Of a stretch of DNA of 64,000 nucleotides, positions 44,155 through 57,149 are shown in pieces (the stretch's first letter is position 1; each line of letters starts with the position of its first letter). The translations under genes were made by a program, and so were the position numbers. Below the pieces are notes generated by a model. That model was not told the origin of the DNA, did no database searches, and worked only from the letters and a program-made list of their open reading frames with translations. Origin of the DNA: Rhynchosporium graminicola (taxonomy: Eukaryota; Ascomycota; Leotiomycetes; Helotiales; Ploettnerulaceae); NCBI GenBank assembly GCA_900074885.1, contig FJUW01000004.1:2764578-2828577 (forward strand), given 5' to 3'.

Positions 44155-46475
44155 CCAAAGCATCGAGGAGGGCGGCCTTCCACCATGTTATAGACAACAA
44201 AGGGGCGGTTTGGTGGCAGCTCTGAAGCAGGAATAAGACTGGTGAGGCTCGGTGCATTCATTATTGGCTCGCAAATGGTCGCAAAGGGTCGCAAATGCAT
44301 TGGCGAACCACCCTGAGCTACCGCCTACCAGCATTTCCTATTCCTCTCACCGAGATCCTTGTTCAGCCTGTACACATCCAGGGCCGCGATGCTTCTGCAA
44401 GGCTGTGTGGTGTCTGTGTGGTTCTGCTAACTCTGGAACCTTCCTACCCTACCCACCCGAGAGGCATACTGTACTGTACAATAAAATAAATACATGCCTA
44501 ATCTGCTCACCGATCTACTAAGTAAGTACCCCCAAGGTATTTGGATCCATGCGCAACTTTCATTTCGGAACTCGTTCATCGCTGATGCAGACCTCAATTT
44601 CCATCCAATTCTCCTATACTCAATACTCAGGCAAGAAGGATTCAGGATCGCTATGTGGATGTCTACTTTGCCTTGCACAATCAGTTAATGGAAACCGTCT
44701 GTTGAGCCCGGCCTACCGGGCGAAGTTGGGTGGATGATATAGGTGGTCGGGGACTAAATACTGGGGCTGAAAAGGGCTCTTCTGGGATTCCGTTGACCCA
44801 AATGATTATCTTATCAGTCGAGATCTTGAATTCTTTGAAGAGATGGTTGCGTGACATGGAGCACGTTACGCACGCCACCAATATCTCATCATTCCTGATT
44901 TCGCCATCAGCCTAAAAGGCCATTACCACAACAGTGCCTTCCTTAAGCCGCAGTGCGCCAGACAATCCCAAACCACCATAACAAGACATGAGATTCTGCC
45001 CCAGTTCGCTGGTGACCGAATACTTGTCCGCTTTCCTGTCTCATATTCGGGCACATAAAACAGGAGGAATGTGTTGGTCAAAAATTCCAGCTCCTTCAAT
45101 CCTTCTACACTTCTGAATCGGTGGACCTCAAGTCGAGCCATAGTCTTGCCCTAACAGCCTTACTTTCATCCGAGACGATATTGCTCAAGGTACTACAAGG
45201 TGATATAGAACGAAAGCGATGAATTGCACCGACGAAACAACGCCATTAAGGAAGATCGGGCATTCATCGTACATCTCGCCGGACTGGCAGATACTCAAAT
45301 CGAGACTCTAGATTATCAGCCTCGACAGTATGAGTTCCATCAGCGACTCGGCATACCGACTGAAAAATAGGTAACGAAACATGCCTGTCACACACACTCT
45401 CGTTCCTCTGCCCTTCCCGCTTAATCCTAAGCGTGTCTCTATATCCGTTTTGAAGAAAACAAAATCTTAACTTCTGTAGATCAACTCATTTGTGGCTTAG
45501 GGAACTTGAAATTTTCTACGATTGATTCCCATACTGAGTGTATGTCACTGGGATCAGCTTTCGATATTCCCCCAAACTACACATTTTGTTGGTGTATCTC
45601 GGTCATCCTTTACACGGTCGACATAGAAGGACGCAGCATTCCGTATAGAGTACCGTAGTACGACCACAGGGCGACGACACAGATTAGCAGATTGATCGGG
45701 CTAGAAGTAGCATGGCGGGAGATCTTCCCTTTCGACATCGGCGGGTCGAACCAGTTATGTGAAGCATGATCAAGTGCGCCTCTGGATTATGTCAAGCAGT
45801 ATTATATGTCTGGGACAGCCAATTGTTGTTATCCTACTACTCATAAAGAGCTATAACAAGGACCATACGACTTCTGGGAAGTCGCAAATAGCCCAATGGG
45901 TCAAGAGGAACTGGACTAGGGAGCAGAATTATTATACTTATTATTTTAGCTAAGAAGAACCCTTCAAATTTCATCCCCACCCATTCGGCGATTTCAAAAG
46001 GTCGTTCTGCACGGACCGTTGGACCTAAATTCGATGTCTTATTGCTGCCATTGGCTTCAAAAGAGGCCACAAGGTTGTTAGGTACCATTGCATAGCCATC
46101 GGGCGAACATTGGCATTTTCCAGACTCCGAATTGGACGGAATCAAGTCAATCATATGGAGTCCAACCATGAAACAGCTTCGTTGGCGAGTGGAATTGGAT
46201 GCTTCACAGAACAAAAGTGCCTTATGAGAACGCTGAGAACCAATTGCTGTTACATGCCATGCCAATGCTTTCCCCATCCCAAGTCCGAGACAGGGTTCCA
46301 ATTGCTCAACGCTCTGGTGCGCTGGATGCCACGAAGAGCAAGCCGACCGTTGTAGAAGGTGTCATCTCGAGATTGTGAAACCGTCACGATGTCCTGGGAA
46401 GAGGATCTGTCGGCAACCAGTGAGTAGCGACAGCAAGATCTAGTCAGTAGGAAACAGACATTATCCTGAACATTC

Positions 46476-46928
46476 ATGATCACCGTCCCCCCGGATTATT
46501 ACGACAAAGCCTACTCAGACCCCCGCTCCGGTCCCCACCTTACTTACCATCGAGAAAGTTCGGAGCGGATTCTGCGAGGCAAATTCTACCAAACCCTTTG
46601 AAGTAACGAACTCCCCCAGGCACCCCTGGCATTCGCGTCACGAAGTGCCAGCGGTGAAGAAGTCTATTTCCTTGGGGTCAGTGATGATTCAGCGCTAGCT
46701 AGGGCCACTTTCTGGCACAGAAACAGCTAAAATATCGTGGACTCCAACAACCAGCCGGTCCCTCGGAGATTTGGAAACGTGGGAATAGCTGCTAGACGGA
46801 TCAGAATATCACGAAGTCAACAGCAACCTCATTTTAACGCCAGAATCCTTTCACGAGGAAGAGAAATTCTTGATAGGTTACCGATACCGAAACAGCTTGG
46901 TAAGACGACCAGCGCAAAGGCACAGTAA
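46476..46928 (+). pseudogene. Possible decayed coding frame with two stops
   Basis: One frame from the ATG at 46476 (MITVPPDYYDKAYSDPRSGP) runs 151 codons to TAG-free sequence ending at a TAA (46926-46928), interrupted only by TGA after KFYQTL and TAA after ATFWHRNS. The sequence between reads like protein, for example APLAFASRSASGEEVYFLG. TGA and TAA could be CGA and CAA after C-to-T change, as in repeat-induced point mutation. No family recognised; chance is a real alternative. Confidence 0.22.
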
Positions 46929-49900
46929 TTCGGAATCGGTCAGTCGAAAATCTCTCGTACCGTCCAATGACTTCGTAGAAGCTCAATTGGGCGCACAGCG
47001 TGGACTTCCAGGCGTCAGCTGCTGTTTTGAGTTCGCCCTATGCTTCGATTCTCGGAGTCATTTCTTGTTTATCTCTCTCGTGAGCCTCATGCTATACGTC
47101 TCATGCGTTTACGAATCTTTAATTTTGTCTGGAATGAATGCCCAGTGGTTGGGTGAGCATACATCACGGTGCATCCAAACCACTGTTTAGAATGCTGGCT
47201 CAAAAGTTATATCGCTCTCTTTGATCGTGTCGATGTGTAACAATTGTGCGAGCCAACCATGTGATCTTGGCGACTCATTCCTGCGGCGAAGAAAGGCCGC
47301 GATTCCCGGGTTTCAGAATATATCAAAGGAGCTTCACAGCAAAATCTATGAGAGATCTTGAAATCCTGGTCCAAGAAGCTATCCTCGTTTATCGTCACAA
47401 TGAGATCTCTCCCATTGCGCGATGTATCATTTCGTTTTCCCTTGATCTCATTCCTACACGGCCAGCCGCATGAGACCCGTAGGAAGGTTGAAGATGTTAG
47501 GAGGAGAAGTCCTGGAAATCATGAAGGAAGAATCATTGGCAGGCTTTGCGTAATGTTGATGGCCGTCGAATGCTCACATCAGATCTTACATCATGTTTAC
47601 GAACAGCCCAAACAAGATCGGCTTTCGCTCAGCTCGTATATGTACGGCTTGTCTTCGCACCTCGGACCGAGCATAGCACTCGTAATTCATTCATCGATAT
47701 TGCAAAAACCAGTGTTTTTGACAGGCCTTCAGAATCCGGGGAGAGCGTTACTCCCCACTAGGCATTAAGACGACGCCTAGGCAGAGACAACAAAGTCGCG
47801 TCAATATACACTCAAGTAATTGGTCCTTACTAGCCTACCACATAACTATCAAGTTACGAATCACTTCTAGTAAAATTCGTCTTTTGGACGTTAACGCTCG
47901 CTCAGTAACTCATCACAGTCGTACAGGTAGTGACTTAACCACGGGGAGCCATTCACCCGACCAAGGATATGCTTCAAGATGCCTGATGGCTCTCGACATC
48001 CTTTTTCCTTCCTTCTAACAAGCCCTGGCACTTCCATATTCGACCAGACGCATTACTCTCACGGGAAAAAGTCACGTCCCGTCTTAACACGCCGGTATCC
48101 GATCTTTGTTTGATGGCAAGCTGCTGGACCGTTGCTAGCCAGGGAACCCGCGCCGAACAGAAGACAGCACGAGTTGGAATATCTGCTTCACCGAAAACAT
48201 TAGCTGTCAACCTGAAATGATGGTGTGAGGCATATATAATGTTCATTTCCGGGGCACGGATAAATCTTGCCGCAGAGGCTTTTTGGCGCCTTCGGTTCGT
48301 TCCCAATTTGGCTAATTACCTACACTAGACGGCTGCCTTGTATGTTTCGCTTAACACTCTTTTCATTTTGGCATATTGTGATGTTTTGACGACGCTTTTA
48401 TTGCCTGGTAGGACACAGCATCCGAAATGCTCGATGTCTGGAATGTGAAACAATAATACACGCACATATTTGTGGTTGCTAAGCGAGCCAGTAAAAAGAC
48501 CTCGGTCTCTCCGGCTTGAATATCCCTACAGGCTCAGCCGCAGGCTCATCAGCTAAACGATCTCAGCTACGATGACATCTATAATATGACAGGACCTAAA
48601 CTTTTCTTCTCTGACTTGCGGTACGATATATTCTATGAGCGTTGGCTCCAGATACTAAGAGTGCTGAGAAGTCCTGAGTGGCGTTCTCGAGTCATCCACG
48701 ACCGCAAGGTGTGGTAAGCGAGAGTGTTGATTCGCCTCCCTATAAAAATCATCCGTCCATGCAGACACGTAGAACGAGAGCAGTCTTTATCTATATCATT
48801 CGCCTCTTTGAAATCTCTCCAAATGCCCGAATACACTTGAAGTTCATTCGCGCTTTCAACTTCGGTTACTGCACGCGTTGCTTTGCGGCCCTGCAACCAA
48901 GGGTTGCTAGGACATCGAATGAACGTTTCAATATTTACCATCTAGTCATCTCATATGACTCCTCAGCCACGCCACGAACGCTTGAGTCTTCTCGCCGCTC
49001 ACTTACGATCTATAGAGCGCTATCTCCAAGGCTTCAGCTGCCGCCACGCAAGTCCAAGAGCTATGCCGTCCTTACCTGTCAGGGGCAACAGACAAGAAAT
49101 GGTTGATACGAGGAACATCCAGGCTGAAATTCTTCGTACACAACGACGTCTAGCCAAAGCACCGAGGCCGCTTTGGAACCAGCTGGCACATGCCACTTGA
49201 CATTTTCAAGATAGTGCATTTTCTCTATTTGGCCGACAAGGGAGGACGACATCTACCGTGGCTCACTGGACCACGGCTCGTCTCCAGACTAAATCAATGA
49301 GTAACGCAATCTCGGCCAGTCACAGCGCCAATGCTCTGCTTGAGCATCACAATCATCATTCATCACCCTTGACTACCACTCCTGACTACCGAAGCCATCG
49401 CCACCACCGACAGTTGCCCGGAGCATTACCTTAGGAGAAGTAACGAGAGCATCTAGCGTCTCTGCCTCGCTTCCAGAGATATACTCTTTGCATCAATCAC
49501 AAGGTCAAAGACTCCATCTCGTAAGACCGAAGCCTGGAGATGGCAAACCCAATCTAGCAAAGGAGAAGCAAGCGAGGCGCAAGGACGTACGAGCTCTCCT
49601 TGTGTCGTTTAGGCTGTGCCTTGAGTACGATGCGACGATAGGCTGTTGTATGATGATTCATTACCAGGTCTTGGGTATCACTATTTTTTGCCTCGCGACG
49701 AAGCTTTATCATTGGAAAGGAAATCTGCTCGGTGTGAAGCGGCTGCTGTGATGGTGGAAACGAGGGTTGTTGCACGAGTGTGTGAATCTCGGGCTCGTCG
49801 TGTGTCTAATGCTATACATGCTAGGTCTACAGGGGAGATCAAGTCGAACAATGATGTGAATGGTTACATTAGAGCGGAAGTATGTGTCACTTTACTAGGG

Positions 49901-52900
49901 CGTCGATAGTGAGGGAACTTCTTACTTGACGCAGTGTTTTTTTGGGCAGCACTCATGCCCAAGCGACATGGAATGGCTGGGGGTATGAGACTTGGGCAGC
50001 TTGGTCCCGGCCACAAGATCTGCCCAAGTAGGCTTGGTTTGGTGATTATGAGGCTGCTCATAATTCTGCACAGGCTCCAGTAGGTTGGATGTCATATCTT
50101 CGACAGCACACGGCAATGCTACTGAGCTTGTTATGTGGCCAACTTGTGTGGACTGTATCTGCAGTGCACCTGAACGTGACCCAGGGTTGCAGCAATTCAA
50201 TGGCAAGGAACTTTGGTATGGCCATTCCTCTCCCTGCCGTCTCATCGAAAGCGCTTCATTTACAAGCCCTTTTCGGTTCACGTCGGAGCGGTTCGATGTG
50301 AGAAGCCTGGTGCTCGTTACCCGAGGTCGGGATCCAGGATCATCATGGTGAGTGTGCTTCAGAGTCGCAGGCGCATATCTGAGAAGTGTTCAACGAGCCT
50401 CTCTCAATTCATTGCTAAGTGATACGCATGCAATTGTGTTCCTTCCGGTGCATTTTCCCGCAGGTCCCGCGGTCTCGAGCTGATTATGACAGGAGAGGCA
50501 GGTCTCATGACTCCGGATATCATGCGCCTCTCCAGCTAAGATTTGTAGAACAGGGGTCTCTATATAGACGTGTCTCCGACTTCATACTCCGGACAACAGC
50601 AGTAAGTACGAAGCACATATCTTTCAAACCATTATCGACAGAGCTGCAATTTTGGATGCAAGATCTGTGGTAGCGATGAGATGATGAAGATTTATAGCGA
50701 TGTCACATATGCTACACCAAATGCAGGCATCACCTCATCTGCTACAGAACTTGAGAAGCTTTCTGGCGTTCCATATTTCATGGATCACAGGATCACATGA
50801 ACCAAAATCAGAAGTATCCAATCAACAGGAGATCAAGCGCTGAACAGGTCACCAACGGCCGAGGAACCATAAATACACAACGGTCTACATCGCACAGGTC
50901 CTTCTGGCAGTCACATAGGTACTGTCAGAGAGACTGACATCCTCCTTTGAAACACTCGCCGGAGGCACTTCCAATAGGGTTGGGTTTGGCTGGACACACT
51001 TCTCGAGACTGAGTCTCAGGCGCTTTTCCAGGCGTTATTGTTCCCCGAACAAACAAATCAACATGGCTTTACCATAGCTTCGCTTCGAAACATATATCGT
51101 TCAGAGGTAAGACAGGGGGGGTTGGTTGCCTCGCCACGAATTTGTGATTCATTGATTTGAAAAACCAGCGAGAAGGTTTAGAGCCAGGAGGGTGAGACGT
51201 GTGTGATTCAAATCATGCCTCACAGCCATACCACTGCAATGATCTCGTTGTACGAGGCATAGCTGGCCGTTAGTCCCCGGTATGTGGTGACAGGGGGAGT
51301 AGAGTGATAGTCGATCACCAGACCGAAATGCCAACGAGGGCGCCGCAGACTCCCGGTTCACAAAGGAGAGGATCAAGCATGGAACAGATTGCTTCCTCGC
51401 CCCATTTCAATCACTGCATCTGGTACCACCGAAGTCCCAACCAGGGCTCTATGTCCGTTCCTCCATACTACCGATTAGTAGCACACGGGAGCTTCAATTT
51501 CAAGGCGGAAGGATAACGTGCGCGTTGACGCCCAAGACATTTAGGGATCTCTCTTCTCCAGAGCCTCCCGGGTACAAGTCTTCGTGATGGGCTTCACGAT
51601 TCTGTGTCAATCAAACTTGAGGGGATTACATCAGACAATAGCTCAGAACTCCGAACTTGGAAGCATCGAGGAACGCATCATGGGCGCGTGAGATCATATC
51701 TGTGCAGAGCAGTGGAAACTCACATACACCAATACTTTGTCCCTGTGCACAAAAAGATTATGGATTAAAAAATGGATGAGCAAAAGATTTAGACTAGCTT
51801 ATTGGACTATCTTGTGGCATGGCATTCTAGAAGTGGCACCCTGGATTGAACTGCTCCAGAATTTACGTCAATGCCGGTCGTTTGCTACTGTACTAAGTTT
51901 GAGACTGTTATTAATACGCGTTCTTCAAAGAATTTGTCTAAAGCTGCTCTACCAGGCTCAAACTTTGCGTTTCTCGAACCCACTGCCGTAAAATATATTT
52001 TCGCACAATCCCACGGTAGAGCTCCAGTCCAGCTCGGTTTACGCGAAGTTATTCTCGATATGTAGTATCGTCAGATGAAAGCATGCTGCATAAACTATTC
52101 ATGAGTCTAGGATAAAAAGGGCGAATAACTTTTCGTGCTACGTCGTGATCACTTCCCGGTTCGTGGATAGCACATACTGCTGGGGTTTGGGCGCCTGCAA
52201 CAGTGAATTATTGGTTGCTGCTATTTTTATAGCCGCTCATTATTTTGAATTGTATGCAATCTGACATTTACCTCAATCTTCATGACAAATATAGAGTCGG
52301 GACGAATTAGTCTCTAGTGAAACGACGTTGTAGCTTCGACTCGCCCAGGTCTAGTTTCTCGCTTAATAATACTTTAGTCTGACGAATACGTACGTCATGT
52401 TTACATTCGCAAAACGCTACTCTTTGAGTATTCAAGACCTTTTTACGTCTCATCGTCCCCTTTATTTAAATATAACGAGGAAGAATGTGTCCGTTCTCTC
52501 AGCTACGTATTCCACATCAGCTTTACGATGTCCTTTGATATCAAAAAATCGTGGGGTAAAAATAGGTGGGGCAGATCTAGGAAAATCTACCAATTGGAAG
52601 GAACTTCACTGGGAGTCGCGGTACTCCCTCTTGCTAGCTCCAACCCTCTCTCTAAAGTCCAAAAACTCAAGACCATCTCCAAATTAGTTGAGCATTTCGG
52701 GTTAGCAACAGGACAAGGATCATCAGCTTAGTTTCCAGTGAAATGCTTGGGTGTCGAATTGAAATGTACCAGATGCAATTATGTCAGTAGCCTTGTTCTG
52801 CCTGTATTCAGCCAATTGAAGAGTGTATACTTTGAAAATATATAGCTATAAATAAACAAAATCGCCCTCTCTTCCCGAAAGTTCTAAAATACTGATAGAG

Positions 52901-55900
52901 TCAGGCGCCCAGAGATATGACCACCACTAATCCTTACATGTCGTTAAGGACTCAGGTGTTCGCACTTATTCATAGTTGACTTTTCTTAAGCTTTTATCCA
53001 TGGTTGAGAGCGTTGAGCCGAAGTAACACGTCCCATATTATACAAATATGAAAGTAGTCTTAGAAATCAGAATTTAGTAGATCGTCAGAGTGAGACCTGG
53101 TGATAATGTATCCGAATTCTTCTGCCTATAATACTATCACGCAATCAACATAATGGTCCTCATCTTGTTATCAGTTCACTAAGTGAATTTCCTTCTAAGT
53201 CTTGTTCGAAATTATCGAATTATATCTCGAGTGGCTTGAACGCGATTTCCGTGGCTCCCTCTCTCTCTATTGCTTTAGATATTCGAGCCTTCCAACCATT
53301 TTTGATCCTCTAAATTGATAGGTAAATGGTACATGTACGCGACAGATTTATACTCAAACATCAGCTTTCGATATACTATGCAAACCAAAGCAAGGAAGTC
53401 CGATCGCCTCGTAGTTACCTTAATCTTCATACCAACCACATTAGCTCGAATGCTCTTTTCGACTTTCGGGAAGGAACTGCTCTAGGCTATCCATTCCGTA
53501 ATATCTCCCGGGAGTAATCCTTAAACTATATGCCTGTCCCCAACTCCCAGCATCGTAGGATGCCCCGGTTTGGGGCTCGGACGAAAGTATTCTATATACC
53601 CTTATCAGAACAGGTCGACAGTCTTGATCAAAGTCCCAGACCGCAGATTATGCATCTTAAGGGAGCCACTGCCGGTAGTGTCACCGCATATACTTCATAT
53701 TGAGTGTCTGTAGCTCACAAGGTGGCATGTGTGCGTCCTTGCTAATCTGGATGGACTCTCCAGATTGGTTCATCGTTTCCTTCGTTATTGGCAGAGGATA
53801 GAGGTGGATGGCGATACGCTAACAGCGCACAAGGACTGCACATCGATGTCCAGATTCCACAGTTCTTGTGCTTACTAGAACGTTTGCCTCGCGGTATTGA
53901 CACCCAACCCTGTACACAACAACGCCTTCGCTGCGATGAAATGGTGGGTCAATGGGGCTTAGGTGCTTTCTTGTGAATGGCTGCTCATTTTCGGCCCAAT
54001 TTGGGAAACTTGCCCTAGGCTTGGAACTAACGAAAGAGGGGAGATGATAGGACAAGAAGTGATTGTTGTTTGTACGATAACGAATATTAGTAACCACTCT
54101 AAAGGCCTAGAGTTCTTTCTTCGCCTCGAGCTGATGCTGATCGCAATGAAATTTCAATAGATCGAGTTGAAAATTTATAAGCCTGTCATAAGACTCTCGA
54201 GTGTGCCGATCAAATTGACATCAAATCACGCGAAGAGAAGAAGATACATCCTTAGCTAGGAAGTGTGATTGTTGGTCGTGATGGCTTGTAAATACCTATC
54301 AGAATAACAGGGCGGACAGGAGTCGAGGACTCCTGCAGGATTTATTCTCGGCTGTGCTGTTCATGATCAGCCAGATCCCAGGCAATGGGTTATTTTAGTC
54401 TACGTTAACCCTGACATGAAGCTATATCATGGAAGCTCTCGAATGGACTACTTTCACTATGAGACCTAGCTTCACTTTAAGATTTGGGATCTGTAAATTA
54501 AAACACCTTTTTTTTTATGGAAGTCTGGGAAATTGTTATATCTGTGCAAACCTCTACTTCGACTTAAGCTAGCTAAGTCTACCTTTACTTTAGGCTATAT
54601 ATGCTCGAAATTCATTCGGGCCCAATAAAGACTATAAATTAAAAGCATACAAGGATCGATACTCGCCTGATATCGTTTCTCTTAAATATTAAAAAACAGT
54701 ATAGAATCGAGTCATAGTGTTCATATAAATTTAGCTAGCTAATTTTAACACAATCGATTTGATCTAAACACTGAAAAAATATATACCCGTATTGCGTATA
54801 ACCCTAGAGTAAAGATATGGCAGGAGGGTACTGTACATGTAAGGTTGTGACTCAACATCCTGTTGGTATTACCACAGAGTCGGTTGACTGCTATAAGTAG
54901 CTTGGTTGACACGTGGTCAGTGCTGTCCCGGATTGTCCTGTATGAAAACCGACAGATCGTAATACAAACATACGTTTGTACTACCGCATAACCCGCCTGA
55001 GTGGTCCATGCAGGGATATTTGATAAGTGCCATTCAGCGATAGTCCAGATGACCCTGGCTCCCTTCCCACATAGAGAAGCCATTTGGTGCTGAAGGGGTA
55101 TTTCTGTCGCAGAAACACAGACACTGCACCAGGGATTCCTGTAAGAAAAAGGATTGAGAATATGTTGGGAGTTCTGCTACTACTGAAAAGAGCGAACCAT
55201 GAGCATGAGGCTAAAGGTTGAAGATCGTATCTGGAAAGCGCCATCACGGTACCTCGGGAACCTGCAGTTTGGCTCCGTCATTTTGTATCCTATATGCAGG
55301 ACGGGCAGGATTATGGCAAGATCGACTCTAGACTTCAAAGAAATCGACAAACACATCGGAACCCATTCACGCATGAATCTCTCTTCGAATTCTTTGTTCG
55401 GGAAATTGCACGAGCAGTGGAACTTCTGGAAAATCTGGAATAACAGGTAAGTGGATACTTCAAGACATTGAATTGTAGAGGGCACCTTATTCCGACGACC
55501 CAAACAAGACGGAGGTTACACAACAGACTTCCAACCACCGAGTTCTCTTCTTTATATGATATTGGCGCTGTCCTTCCGTAAGCTAATACCGCAGAGAAGC
55601 CGAGGCTAGACGCCAACAACCTCGTGTTACCTTGAGCAGATGCATGCCGAGTCAGTTGACCTGTGAAAGGCTTCAATTTTCCCAGCCAATCAGAGCTCAT
55701 GGCGAGCCGTTTTTCAAATATGACGGACAACAAAGTAAACAATCTGAGGATGTTCCTAAGATCTACATAGTCTACCTCTTGATCGCAGAAGAGTCGTCAG
55801 AAAGTCATGGCTCGTGTTTGTTGATGTTCAAGCGCATAAGCGAGCGACCCTGAGGACAAATTGGGGGCCACCTGGAAAGTGTAATAGCCAGTTCCATATC

Positions 55901-57149
55901 CCTGACTGTTTAGAGCGAGCCCTCAAGCTCACAGGAGGCTGTCCGACTAGTAGCGTCTCTTGGAATGGAAGCTGGGGAAGAGTCATTTGGTCAGTCACTA
56001 TTATGATGAATTGACAGTGCTACTGTGAATTGTGTTTCAGCCATGCTCAGCCATGCTGTATTTCGCACCTTCTGTTATCAAAGGACTCTATACTTGCATA
56101 CCTCTGCTTCTGTTCTCGACGATGCTATCCAGCCTGGCCTGCACTTGCTCGCATTGGACATTTTTAGTCTCCGAGCAAGGGCTTCGCATACAAGGAGATA
56201 TTGAGTTTTGCTTCTTAGTAAATAGTTGGAGTTCTGACTAAAGAGTGTATTCCCGTTCTGTATAGCATTCAATACATCATCCAAAAATGCCAGCTCTCTT
56301 CAGCTTTCATACTACCAAATCCAGGGTTCAGCTTAGACTTTTGCATCGTCATATGTATTCTTGAGCCCAAGCACAGATTTTCTCTTGGTTTTCTGTTCTT
56401 AACTGTCAAACTTCATCAAATACGAGGGGCCCGGAAGGGGCTGAAGTAGAAGATCGCGGCCGCAATATCGATCCTTCTTGCAATATCAGAATGACCGCTT
56501 TTTAGAGATTACCGCACGAAGTACTCCGTTTAGTTCTTGACTTTTTATTCTCCTTGGGCCTAGGGAAACCTTCTCATGCCACCTTCTTTTCTTAGATTAG
56601 CTTATCAGGTCCGGGAAGCATCATCTTGGCGACTAAAGTGCCGATCATTTCAGGCCGGCCCCCCTTTGCCTTTGGCCAGAACTTCTTCCCCTTAGATACC
56701 ATGCCCAATTTGTTTATTCTTTCCCTGCATGTATTTCTCAATACATACTTCCAACTCATTACCATTTCTCTTATCAAGAGGATTTACAATTTCAAGCAAT
56801 GTAAATGAACCTTTGCTAGCATGATTGAGTCAAGTACCCCACCTTCCAGGGATAAACCGAGTCATCCTGGGTTCTGATATTAGCGTCATTACCTTCAATA
56901 TGGGCAAAAATCAGTAACATCCCAGGTGCCTTTATATAGCCTTGTCCAGTAGCGGTAGCTAGTGTGGTGATCGTCTGGAACTTACCAAGCTCCATTGGGA
57001 AGCTCGATAACACGCCTGGAGCTTTACAAAAGCAGCTGCTTCTCATGTCGATGCGGACGGTTGCTCTGTGAGCAAGTGTCTTCTGTCCGAGACGAGTCCA
57101 GAGAAATCGGAGGTGCATCACCCTTTCCGGGCGAGTTAATCGGACAGCC

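Larger units (their letters stand above)
43453..57149. other. 13.7 kb without a recognised intact gene
   Basis: Many short frames are present on both strands but none gives a family I know. Parts look protein-like yet interrupted, for example 46476-46928 (+), 45837-46301 (-), 47246-47761 (+) and 54981-55503 (-). GC content falls to about 32-38% by hand count near 54541-54780, well below the gene-bearing parts. This suggests old, decayed, possibly RIP-mutated sequence, but I found no terminal repeats, transposase or reverse-transcriptase motifs. Confidence 0.45.

Noticed and set aside
43961..44300. ORFs with poly-Ala, poly-Ser or poly-Cys tracts
   Set aside because: All are translations of the (AGC)11 microsatellite in different frames.
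45837..46301. 154-codon minus-strand frame
   Set aside because: Protein-like in the middle but begins without ATG, overlaps other frames on the same strand and has no recognisable motif.
54745..55742. Possible multi-exon minus-strand membrane protein
   Set aside because: Four overlapping minus frames and some acceptor-like TTTTTCTTACAG sequence suggested a gene, but no consistent exon chain or family emerged, and an 83-codon plus-strand frame overlaps it.
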